Assembly: GCA_030837935.1 (NCBI GenBank)
Contig: JAUQXU010000481.1
Location: 1 to 32,877, forward strand
Length of the DNA: 32,877 nucleotides
Reading direction: 5' to 3'
Source: Candidatus Brocadia sp.
GTDB lineage: Bacteria > Planctomycetota > Brocadiia > Brocadiales > Brocadiaceae
In this document: one piece after another, positions 8,799 to 16,302 of the stretch
Position numbering within the stretch: position 1 is the stretch's first letter
Layout of the letters: each line of letters begins with the position of its first letter
Program-made: the position numbers and the translations under genes
Notes under the pieces: model-generated
What the model was told of the DNA's origin: nothing
The model's database searches: none
Seen by the model: only the letters and a program-made list of their open reading frames with translations

Positions 8799-11087
8799 AT
8801 GTATATCTCGATTAAAAATCGAATTATTTTTTTGCTGATAGTATTTACGTTACTGCCATTTATCTTGTTAAGAATTGTTGCTTATCCGAGGATACAGGCC
8901 GATCTTCAAGAAGTACTCATAAGAAACCTCGATGGTATTGGACATAAACAGGCGGAATTGGTTACTAATTGGATGCATGAGAGGATGAAGAATGCCCGCG
9001 TGATTGCAAATAATCCTTTGATGATCAGGAGTATAAAAATCACAGAGAGTGATAAGGATTACCCTGATATTGTCCAATATTTGGAGGTGGCAAAAGAAGA
9101 GTATGCTTATAAAGGTGTCCTCGTATGTAATGACAGCGGTGTGGTGACAGTTGGTACCGCCGGGGAGGTTGTGGGGGCTGACGTTTCGCAAATGGATTAT
9201 TTCAGGCAGGCGATGCAAGGGAATACTTCTGCATCAAGTGTAATTCCGTCCGAGATCCCACTGACAAATGAATTGGGAGAGCAAGAACTGGGTTTGCCTA
9301 CAATGTTTGTTTCGGCGCCACTTAAGGATCGGGATGGAGTTGTGATAGGTGTTGTTGCCATTCGGGTAGATGTGAATGCACTGAACGACTTGATGCTGAG
9401 TCTGAATTTGGGAAAGACAGGCGAAACATATCTTGTAAATAAAGAAGGCTTTATGCTTACGGAGTCAAGATTTGCTGCACATCTTAAAGAAATGGGGCTG
9501 ATAAAGAGGAGGTGCGCATTGAGCTTGAAATTGGTTAATTCAGAAACTGGCGAATTGACCGATGGCGTCAAGCAGTGTGTTGCTGGAAATGATGGGTTTG
9601 ATGCGGACGGCTATAAAGATTACAGCGGTCTTTTAGTGTTGGGTGTATGGCGTTGGTTGCCTGAGTTTAATTGGGGTGTTATTGCAGAAATCGACAGAGA
9701 CGAAGGGTATGGAGCTGCTTATAATCTTAGTTATATTGTGAGTTCTGTGCTGCTGGTGATGGCTTTCCCTATTGTAATAGTTGCGTACTTTATTGGAAAA
9801 AAGACTTCAATCCCGATTATTAAGCTGACAGAAGTAACCAAAAAGATGGCCTCGGGGGATTTGACTCAAAGGGTGGATATAAAGAGAGAAGATGAGATTG
9901 GTGAGTTAGCAAACTCCTTTAATGCAATGGCTAAGTCTTTGGATGAGAAGACAAAAGAGGTAGTAGAGTCGGAGAAGCGCTACCGGGGAGTGTTTGACTC
10001 CATAAAAGAAGGGGTTTATCAGTCGGAGCCTGGTGTTGAGGGTGTGTTTACCTTTATTAACAAGGCGGGGGCTGAAATATTAGGGTACGGTACTCCGGAA
10101 GAGGTAATCGGAATAAAAGTGAAAAATATCTATGTAGAGCCAGAAGATAGAAGACGTCTCTGTGAGAAACTTGAAAAGGATGGGATATGGAGGGAATTTG
10201 TATCTCTCTGCAAGAGGAAGAATGGGGAAAGTTTTTATGCGGAACGCACAAGCAGTATGCTTCGGGATGAGAAGGGAAAGCCTGTCGCTATCTTTGGGGT
10301 ATTTAGAGATATTTCAGAGAGGAAGAAGGCCGAACAGGAAATTGCAGAATCGGAAAAGAGATATCGATTGTTATTCGATTCGTTAAAAGACGGCGTTTAT
10401 CAATCGGAGCCTGAGGTGGATGGTTCGTTTATATGGATTAATAGAGCCGGTGCGGAAATCCTCGGTTATAAATCCCCCGAAGAAGTAATTGGAATGAAGG
10501 TAAAGGATATGTATGTGAATCCGGATGACCGTATAAGAGTTGCTGAAAAGCTTTCCAAGGAAGGAGTTTGGAAGGGTTTTGTGTCTTTTTGTAAGAGGAA
10601 AAATGGTGAGCGTTTTTATATGGAGCGGTCATCCAATCTGGTATCTGATGAGAAAGGGAAGTCTGTCCGTATAGATGGAATATTCAGAGATATTACTGAA
10701 CGGAAGAAGTTTGAGGATGAATTACAGGAGTCAGAAAGACATCACCGTCAGTTATTGGATTCATTAAAAGAAGGGATATATCAGTGCGAGCCTACTGAAG
10801 ATGGTGTGTTTACCTGGATTAATCAGTCTGGTGCTGAAATCCTTGGTTATAATTCTCCGGAAGAAGTTATAGGAACACGGGTAAGAGACGTGTATGTGAA
10901 TCCTGAAGACCGAAAGGAACTCGTTGAGAAGTTGGAGAAAGAAGGGGTATGGCGGGATTTTACCTCATATTGTAAGAGGAAAAACGGGGAACGGTTTATT
11001 TCAGAACGAACATGTAATCTTGTGCGGGATGAAAACGGTAAGTCTGTGCGAATTGAAGGTGTATTTAGGGATATAACGGAAAGATAA
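8799..11087 (+). CDS. Cache-HAMP sensor with three tandem PAS domains and no kinase
   Basis: TM1 at ~8-28, a periplasmic double-Cache domain (GKTGETYLVNKEGFMLTES), TM2 at ~309-331, HAMP to ~385, then three PAS-PAC units at ~390-510, 517-637 and 642-762. The first 385 residues align by eye along their whole length with the kinase at 3191. The three PAS units are alike in well over half their positions: each has YQ.EP, GAEILGY, PEEVIG, CKRKNGE and FRDI(S/T)ER. The reading frame stops exactly at the last ITER. No HisKA, HATPase, GGDEF or methyl-accepting domain follows. It is either a truncated kinase or a sensor passing its signal to separate partners, for example the coiled-coil protein just downstream. 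RBS CGGAGA precedes the ATG. Confidence 0.9.
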   Translation: MYISIKNRIIFLLIVFTLLPFILLRIVAYPRIQADLQEVLIRNLDGIGHKQAELVTNWMHERMKNARVIANNPLMIRSIKITESDKDYPDIVQYLEVAKEEYAYKGVLVCNDSGVVTVGTAGEVVGADVSQMDYFRQAMQGNTSASSVIPSEIPLTNELGEQELGLPTMFVSAPLKDRDGVVIGVVAIRVDVNALNDLMLSLNLGKTGETYLVNKEGFMLTESRFAAHLKEMGLIKRRCALSLKLVNSETGELTDGVKQCVAGNDGFDADGYKDYSGLLVLGVWRWLPEFNWGVIAEIDRDEGYGAAYNLSYIVSSVLLVMAFPIVIVAYFIGKKTSIPIIKLTEVTKKMASGDLTQRVDIKREDEIGELANSFNAMAKSLDEKTKEVVESEKRYRGVFDSIKEGVYQSEPGVEGVFTFINKAGAEILGYGTPEEVIGIKVKNIYVEPEDRRRLCEKLEKDGIWREFVSLCKRKNGESFYAERTSSMLRDEKGKPVAIFGVFRDISERKKAEQEIAESEKRYRLLFDSLKDGVYQSEPEVDGSFIWINRAGAEILGYKSPEEVIGMKVKDMYVNPDDRIRVAEKLSKEGVWKGFVSFCKRKNGERFYMERSSNLVSDEKGKSVRIDGIFRDITERKKFEDELQESERHHRQLLDSLKEGIYQCEPTEDGVFTWINQSGAEILGYNSPEEVIGTRVRDVYVNPEDRKELVEKLEKEGVWRDFTSYCKRKNGERFISERTCNLVRDENGKSVRIEGVFRDITER
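9966..11085 (+). repeat. Three tandem ~375-bp PAS-coding units
   Basis: Units of about 375 bp encode the three similar PAS domains. Similarity is visible at the DNA level too, for example in the codons for GCTGAAAT(A/C)...GG(T/G)TA and in the AAGAGGAA(G/A)AA(T/C)GG block of each unit. This fits intragenic duplication followed by drift. Confidence 0.75.
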
Positions 11088-11138
11088 AGGGAATATTTTA
11101 AAAAGAATTTAAATACACTGAACTTAGGAGTGGAAATT

Positions 11139-11672
11139 ATGGGAAATGAAGCTGCAAAGGGTCTATCGGTAAATGCAAAGACCCTTATTATGATATTGTT
11201 GTTTGTGAATGTTGGGTTTGCGTTCAAGATGATAAATAAATACTATGCTATGAAGGAGGCGGGGTATATCAGGGAACAGACGTTTCATAGCCAACTCGAG
11301 AAAAGGGTGATGAAGGCATTTGGTTCTATGGAAGAGTTGAACAAGATGGTCAGTGACATTACACGACAAAAGGAGGAGGCAGAAAAGATTGCGGATTCTT
11401 TCAAGATACAAGATGAACAATTAAAGATTGCGAACAAAAAACTTGAAGAAGCAAAGGTGAACCTGGAGGAGGAAAAGGCGCGATTACAAAAAGAGATATG
11501 GGAATTAGAAGACTCGCTGTCGCTTGCAAAGAAGACGTTGAGCAATAAAGATTTAACAATTCAAGAACTCATGAATAATTTAGAAATAGCTGAAAAAGAA
11601 AGGGAAGCATTCAAGAAACAGCTTGAAGAGCTTTCAAAATCACCAGGGGCGTGGAGTCTTCCCAAGCAGTAA
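11139..11672 (+). CDS. Single-pass membrane protein with long coiled coil
   Basis: 177 residues. One hydrophobic segment (TLIMILLFVNVGFAF) at ~15-30 is followed by about 135 charged residues with strong heptad character, rich in Glu and Lys (LEEAKVNLEEEKARLQKEI), ending in a short Pro-rich tail. This predicts an N-terminal anchor and a cytoplasmic coiled-coil rod. The ATG at 11139 sits 8 bases after TTAGGAG; the in-frame GTG at 11130 lies within that Shine-Dalgarno sequence and is rejected. The gene lies between the kinase-less sensor and the stand-alone receiver. I recognise no family. A role as scaffold or signal relay between its two neighbours is inference from position. Confidence 0.82.
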   Translation: MGNEAAKGLSVNAKTLIMILLFVNVGFAFKMINKYYAMKEAGYIREQTFHSQLEKRVMKAFGSMEELNKMVSDITRQKEEAEKIADSFKIQDEQLKIANKKLEEAKVNLEEEKARLQKEIWELEDSLSLAKKTLSNKDLTIQELMNNLEIAEKEREAFKKQLEELSKSPGAWSLPKQ

Positions 11673-11704
11673 ACTCTTGTGTTTATAATATGTGGGAAAG
11701 ATTT

Positions 11705-12130
11705 ATGCCAAGGATTTTAATTGTAGAAGAGCAGGAGAAGATACGAAAGTCATTGGTGCGTATCTTTAAGAAAGAGGGTTTTGGAACGTGTGACGGAATA
11801 GGATGGGAGAAGGTGGCGGAGTTATGCGGGAAAAATGTCTATGACCTTATCATTGTTGATTTAGATGTAAAGCCTTCAGATGGTTATGAAAGACTACAGA
11901 AGGTTAGTTTTTCCAGTTCCAATGCTGAAATTGTAGTAATCGCCCCTCCGAATACGTATGATACTGCTCGTATGAATAGTTATGGTGTGTACGATTGCAT
12001 ACTGAAACCATTCAGGCTGAGAGATATCGTTGGTATAGGAACGAAGGCGCTAGAGAAAAAAAAGTTGGTAGATAAGGTCCGCAATTTGGAGCAAATTATG
12101 GATATGAATAAAATGACTTTAAAAAATTAA
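11705..12130 (+). CDS. Stand-alone receiver domain, probably degenerate
   Basis: 141 residues: one CheY-like receiver and a short helix, no output domain. Phospho-acceptor D52 (LIIVDLDV) and the Lys in LKPF are present. The usual acidic pair is E8/E9, and the conserved Thr/Ser of strand 4 is replaced by Ala (VVIAPPN where the regulator at 6399 has VLITAYGT). Phosphorylation signalling is therefore doubtful. The post-receiver helix (LEKKKLVDKVRNLE) matches that of the sigma-54 regulator (LEKKSLKDRVRYLE), so this looks like a copy that lost its AAA+ and DNA-binding parts. ATG 11705 follows GGGAAAG at good spacing; upstream in-frame starts at 11651 and 11690 overlap or crowd the previous gene. 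Confidence 0.85.
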   Translation: MPRILIVEEQEKIRKSLVRIFKKEGFGTCDGIGWEKVAELCGKNVYDLIIVDLDVKPSDGYERLQKVSFSSSNAEIVVIAPPNTYDTARMNSYGVYDCILKPFRLRDIVGIGTKALEKKKLVDKVRNLEQIMDMNKMTLKN

Positions 12131-12231
12131 GGGAAGGAGGTGTTATTAAAATAAGTATAGAAAAGGATATGGGATGTTAGATGTTAGAAGTGTTTGTTTG
12201 GGAGTATGGGTGTAATAAAAAACAAAAGGGG

Positions 12232-12261
12232 TGTTGTTTTGAGATAATATTCACAACAACA
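12232..12261 (+). promoter_or_regulatory. Dyad upstream of the FNT gene, possible operator
   Basis: TGTTGTT, 16 bases, AACAACA: perfect 7-bp inverted arms, ending 6 bases before the GAGGAG ribosome binding site of the channel gene. Position fits a regulator site or a leader hairpin. No promoter match is clear enough to call. Confidence 0.35.
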
Positions 12262-12280
12262 TTTTAGAGGAGAACAATTA

Positions 12281-13171
12281 ATGTTATATACTGCAAACGT
12301 AGATGCAATTGCGGCGGTGTCTTTAAAGAAAGCCACGGCAATGAAACATAGCCTAACAGGTTTCTTGACACTTTCTGTGATGGCTGGTTTTTATATTGGA
12401 TTTGGTGTCATCCTTGCTTTTATTGCGGCTGCTCCCGTTGCAGCGATAAATCCAGGTATAGGGAAGATAGTGGCTGGTGCAACGTTTGGTATTGCATTGT
12501 CGTTAGTAATTTTTGCCGGAGCCGAGTTGTTTACGGGGTATAATCTGCTTATATTTAAAGGAACACTGAGGGGCACAGTAACACTCGGAGATTCCATGTT
12601 GGGTTGGTTTTGGACATACTTAGGGAATCTGGGTGGTTCAATGTTGTTTGCGCTCATGATTATTGTAGCCGGTATCTTTGCTCCCGATCCCTGGAAGTCA
12701 TTTATACTCAAGGTGGCTACCTATAAATCTAACGGACCTTGGTGGGAGCTATTCTTCAGGGGTGTCTTTTGTAACTGGTTAGTCTGTCTTGCAATATGGT
12801 CTTGCTTTAGATGTACGAGTGATTCTGGCAAGTTGATTATGATATGGTGGTGTTTATTCGCTTTCATTACGACAGGCATGGAACACAGTGTGGCAAATAT
12901 GACTATTTTGACAATTGCAAACTTATTGCCACACGATCCAGCAGCGATTTCATGGAGTAAGATGTTTGGTTGGAATCTTGTTGCTGTTACCCTTGGTAAC
13001 ATTGTGGGTGGTACATTCTTTGTCACATTCCTCTATTGGTTTGCAAATGCCATGGATGAAAGGGGAGCTAGGGGTCTGGAGGCCATAAAAGGAGGTTCTG
13101 GAAGTGCAGGTCTTCCTCGGGCAGGCGGGTCTCCTGAAGAGATTAAAGATGTTAAGGTGAAGATGAAATAG
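12281..13171 (+). CDS. Formate/nitrite transporter family channel (FocA/NirC-like)
   Basis: Pentameric membrane channel for small monovalent anions such as formate or nitrite. 296 residues with six hydrophobic helices. Family signatures: AGAELFTGYN near residue 80, FCNWLVCLA near 163 and GMEHSVANM with the central pore His at H202. FCNWLVCLA resembles NirC-type members, so nitrite is the favoured substrate, but the family is not reliably split by sequence alone. A hydrophilic C-terminal tail (~35 residues, Gly/Lys rich) follows the last helix. RBS GAGGAG precedes the ATG at 8-base spacing. It follows the sensor, coiled-coil and receiver genes on the same strand and is closed by the terminator at 13211, so it is the likely end of that transcription unit. 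Confidence 0.94.
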   Translation: MLYTANVDAIAAVSLKKATAMKHSLTGFLTLSVMAGFYIGFGVILAFIAAAPVAAINPGIGKIVAGATFGIALSLVIFAGAELFTGYNLLIFKGTLRGTVTLGDSMLGWFWTYLGNLGGSMLFALMIIVAGIFAPDPWKSFILKVATYKSNGPWWELFFRGVFCNWLVCLAIWSCFRCTSDSGKLIMIWWCLFAFITTGMEHSVANMTILTIANLLPHDPAAISWSKMFGWNLVAVTLGNIVGGTFFVTFLYWFANAMDERGARGLEAIKGGSGSAGLPRAGGSPEEIKDVKVKMK

Positions 13172-13210
13172 AAGTTTGATAATAATAAATTTCAGGGGTA
13201 GTTAACTATA

Positions 13211-13242
13211 AAGGGCCAGTTTTTATACTGGCCCTTTTTTAT
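13211..13242 (+). terminator. Rho-independent terminator after the FNT gene
   Basis: AAGGGCCAGT, loop TTTTAT, ACTGGCCCTT, continuing into a T run. The 10-bp stem is perfect. It separates the FNT gene from the convergent PQQ-propeller gene; with only three T on the other strand it acts mainly for + strand transcripts. Confidence 0.93.
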
Positions 13243-13303
13243 TGACGTGTAGTAAAAAAAATCGAAGATTCAAATATTTTTTTGATGGTGTGTGGTTTTA
13301 CCG

Positions 13304-14449
13304 CTAATCGTTGATGGATGCTTCTCCTATGGCATAAAGTTTTCCATCATTGGAGCCGATATAGATAGTCCCATCGGCATCAATAGCAGGTGACGATTCT
13401 ATTGCGCTACCAGTTTCAAAACTCCACTTCAAACTTCCGTCGGAATTGAGGGCATACAGTTTTTTGTCTCTGGAACCAACATAGATTGAACCGTCTGCCC
13501 CAATAGCAGGAGATGAATGAACAGAGGAGCCAGTTTCAAAACTCCACTTCAGTTTTCCGTTGGATGTAAAGGCATAGAGATTGTTATCCCCCGAGCCAAA
13601 GTATACGGTACCGTCGGTGCCAATAGCTGCCGATGAATCGATATCGTACATAGTGTCAAACGTCCATTCTGCATGTCCGTCTGCACGAAAGGCATAAAAC
13701 CTGGCATCCTCAGAACCTATGTATATGTTCCCATTGGGAGCAATCAGGGGAGATGCGTCCAGGAGGTATCTGGTGCCAAAACTCCATATGGCCTTACCTT
13801 CTGGTTTCATGGCAAATAAATAATAGTCCCCGGAACCAAAATAAACCATGCCGTCAGGTGCAATAGCTGGTGATGAAACCACGTGGTCGGCGGTTTTCTG
13901 CGTCCACTTTAATTTACCATCTCTGGTAATAGCGTGAAGTTTTTTATCCCAGGATCCAACATAGATTGTTCCATCGGATGCAATGGCTGGGGAGGAAATA
14001 ATACCACCGTCGGATTTATATTTCCAGAGTATACTGCCATCAGGATTCAATGCATAAAGATGGCTATCCCAGGATCCAAAGAGAATCGTGCCATCCTTTC
14101 TGATGGCAGGTGATGAGTCAACCTCTCTCTGCGTTTCAAATGCCCATTTTTGTTTGCCGTTTCTGTCAATAGCATAGAGTTTCTTATCTCCAGAGCCAAA
14201 GTAGATCGTGCCGTCTTCACCTATAGCAGGTGACGAAGCGATGGCGCCTTGCGTTTGAAAAGTCCACTTGAGAACGGGTTTTTGAATGCTCGTATACGGG
14301 CTTCTTCCCGTATGTTGCAGGTCGTGTCTGAACATAGGCCATGGGGTGTCGGCGAGTTGAGCATAAAGTTTCGTTGGCAGGGAGATACTAAGAGGTAAGA
14401 AAAGCGCGAAAGTCAGGAGAGTAAAAGACTTAAAGTACTGTTTTACCAT
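13304..14449 (-). CDS. Secreted PQQ-type eight-bladed beta-propeller protein
   Basis: 381 residues. A signal peptide covers ~1-30 (hydrophobic stretch then KLYAQ). Eight near-identical ~40-residue units follow, each with SSPAI..DGT(I/V)Y.GS.D..LYA....G.LKW. The first strand of the ring comes from the N-terminal PVLKWTFQTQ segment and the last unit stops after LYAI, which gives a classic closed 8-blade ring. No dehydrogenase catalytic Asp/Glu set or heme motif is evident, so this is probably a structural or binding propeller (PQQ_2/BamB-like repeats) rather than an enzyme. RBS GAGGA precedes the ATG. It begins 45 bp after hisB on the same strand and may be read from the his promoter, though a functional link to histidine is not obvious. 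Confidence 0.88.
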   Translation of the reverse strand: MVKQYFKSFTLLTFALFLPLSISLPTKLYAQLADTPWPMFRHDLQHTGRSPYTSIQKPVLKWTFQTQGAIASSPAIGEDGTIYFGSGDKKLYAIDRNGKQKWAFETQREVDSSPAIRKDGTILFGSWDSHLYALNPDGSILWKYKSDGGIISSPAIASDGTIYVGSWDKKLHAITRDGKLKWTQKTADHVVSSPAIAPDGMVYFGSGDYYLFAMKPEGKAIWSFGTRYLLDASPLIAPNGNIYIGSEDARFYAFRADGHAEWTFDTMYDIDSSAAIGTDGTVYFGSGDNNLYAFTSNGKLKWSFETGSSVHSSPAIGADGSIYVGSRDKKLYALNSDGSLKWSFETGSAIESSPAIDADGTIYIGSNDGKLYAIGEASIND

Positions 14450-14494
14450 GGAAAAATCCTCTGCTAAAATGTTTTGGCTTTTCTGATGGATACA

Positions 14495-15085
14495 TCAGAG
14501 TACCCCTTTCGTTGATGGGACATCTTTTATGCGTTCATCTGTCCGAACAGCATCATTCAAGGCCTTGGCCAGTCCCTTAAATATTGCTTCTGCTATATGA
14601 TGTGCGTTGGTGCCGTATAGGACGTTAACATGCAGGTTTATCCCTGCGTTTATACTGAAAGCCTCCAAAAATTCTTCTATAAGTTCTACATCGAAATTGC
14701 CAATCTTCTCTCTATGGAATGTAACATTAAACACCAAGGCGGGTCTACCGCCGATGTCTATGGCGATATTGGCAAGGGCTTCTTGCATAGGGACGCTTGA
14801 ATTTGAGAAGCGCCGTATTCCCTTTTTATTACCCAAGGCCTCTTTTATTCCCTGTCCAAAGCATATTCCCACATCTTCGACTGTGTGATGATCATCCACT
14901 ATGCGGTCTCCGATTGCCTTAATATCCAAGTCAAACAGGCCATGTTTGGCAAGTATATCGAGCATGTGATCTAAGAAGCCCACACCTGTATGGATATGCC
15001 TATTTCCTTCTCCATCAATATTAACGGTTAGCTCGATCTCTGTTTCTTTCGTCTTTCTCTTAATTGTGGCTATTCTTTTGGTCAT
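14495..15085 (-). CDS. hisB: Imidazoleglycerol-phosphate dehydratase
   Basis: Dehydrates imidazole-glycerol phosphate to imidazole-acetol phosphate in histidine synthesis, using two Mn ions. Family motifs are intact: GVGFLDHMLDILAKHG, DDHHTVEDVGICFG, SVPMQEALA and HHIAEAIFKGLAKAL, supplying the metal-binding His/Glu clusters. It is monofunctional, without the phosphatase domain of the enterobacterial fusion. From MTKRIATIKRKT it has 196 residues, the usual length. An upstream ATG at 15136 would add 17 atypical residues and overlap the hisC 3' end by 17 bp; it has AAGG directly against it but no proper spacing. Either way translation is probably coupled to hisC. Confidence 0.95.
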   Translation of the reverse strand: MTKRIATIKRKTKETEIELTVNIDGEGNRHIHTGVGFLDHMLDILAKHGLFDLDIKAIGDRIVDDHHTVEDVGICFGQGIKEALGNKKGIRRFSNSSVPMQEALANIAIDIGGRPALVFNVTFHREKIGNFDVELIEEFLEAFSINAGINLHVNVLYGTNAHHIAEAIFKGLAKALNDAVRTDERIKDVPSTKGVL

Positions 15086-15119
15086 ATAGATTGATATACA
15101 GGGAATTGTCGTGCTGTTG

Positions 15120-16202
15120 TTAAAGACAGCAGGCATCCTTTTTTTTTGAATGTTTGGTCTCTACAAGCTCTTTAAGATTTTTAAGTAAAATATCGATTTC
15201 TTCTCTTGTTCCAATAGTGATACGCAGGCAGTTGTCTAGTCGTCTCAGATTAAAATATCGTACGAGTATCTTTCGTGATTTTAACATCTGATATAACGTG
15301 TGTGCAGAGACTCCTTTCATACATTGGGCCAGTATAAAGTTGGTTTGAGAGGGATAAACGAAAAATCCCATATCCCGCAAAGATCCCATAAGATAGCGCC
15401 TTGTTTCCTTTATCCTCTCAACGTTGGCCTTCATGCTTTTTTGATCATCAAGAGCGGCAACGACAGCGGCAATGCTGAGCCTGTCAACGTTGTACGAATC
15501 CTTTACCTTCATCATTCCCTGAATAAGAGACTCATGGGCAATGCAAAAACCCAATCTGATGCCAGCCAATGAATATGATTTTGAAAGTGTGCGCAGGATG
15601 AGGATGTTATTGTGTTGTTCTACCAGGGAGAGGCAGTTATCGTCAGCAAAGTCTGCATACGCTTCGTCGATGACAAGTACTCCATCCATCCCGGAAGCAA
15701 TCCTTGATATTTCCTGAGATGATATCATGGTACCTGAAGGTGAGTTCGGATTTGCAATAAATGTGACCTTTGCTCCTTGTACAATAAAATCTTGGGGGAG
15801 AGAATAGTCTTCTGTAAAGTCTATGGCGCATGCAACTCCATCTTGCAGTTCTGCCAGTGTTTTGTAAAGCATATAAGAGGGGTAAGGGAAAACGACTTTG
15901 TCCCCTTCTCCTGCAAAACTGCGTATGATTATGGATAGCAGGTCGTCGGAACCGTTGCCCGCCATAATGCGTTCCGGTTTTGTACCTAATACTTCCGCTA
16001 TTTTTATCCTGGCCGATGTTGCAATTGGGTCAGGATACAGACGAAGGTTTTCGTTCGCCGCATTTTTAATGGCATTCAATACCTTTGAAGAGGGAGGATA
16101 TGGATTTTCATTTGTGTTGAGTTTTATGTAGATACCGTCTTTTGGTTGTTCTCCAGGCGTATATCCTGACATTCTTTCAATATTGGTTCGGAAATAGCTC
16201 AA
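15120..16202 (-). CDS. hisC: Histidinol-phosphate aminotransferase
   Basis: PLP enzyme converting imidazole-acetol phosphate and glutamate to histidinol phosphate. 360 residues, fold type I. Visible motifs: NENPYPPSS near 31, AGNGSDDLL near 81, NPNSPSG at 151-157, VIDEAYADF at 177-185, and the PLP Schiff-base Lys K208 in RTLSKSYSLAG. The start codon is TTG, supported by AAAGGAG with 7-base spacing and by absence of an in-frame ATG before residue 11. It sits between hisD and hisB in pathway-consistent order. Confidence 0.96.
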   Translation of the reverse strand: MSYFRTNIERMSGYTPGEQPKDGIYIKLNTNENPYPPSSKVLNAIKNAANENLRLYPDPIATSARIKIAEVLGTKPERIMAGNGSDDLLSIIIRSFAGEGDKVVFPYPSYMLYKTLAELQDGVACAIDFTEDYSLPQDFIVQGAKVTFIANPNSPSGTMISSQEISRIASGMDGVLVIDEAYADFADDNCLSLVEQHNNILILRTLSKSYSLAGIRLGFCIAHESLIQGMMKVKDSYNVDRLSIAAVVAALDDQKSMKANVERIKETRRYLMGSLRDMGFFVYPSQTNFILAQCMKGVSAHTLYQMLKSRKILVRYFNLRRLDNCLRITIGTREEIDILLKNLKELVETKHSKKKDACCL

Positions 16203-16302
16203 CGGGATGCTCCTTTAAAATATTGATGAAGCCATCGTGTAAAAAATCTTGTTTTTTTGTAAAATTTACGAATTACGATTTTAGATTGAAAAAATTGTAA
16301 TT

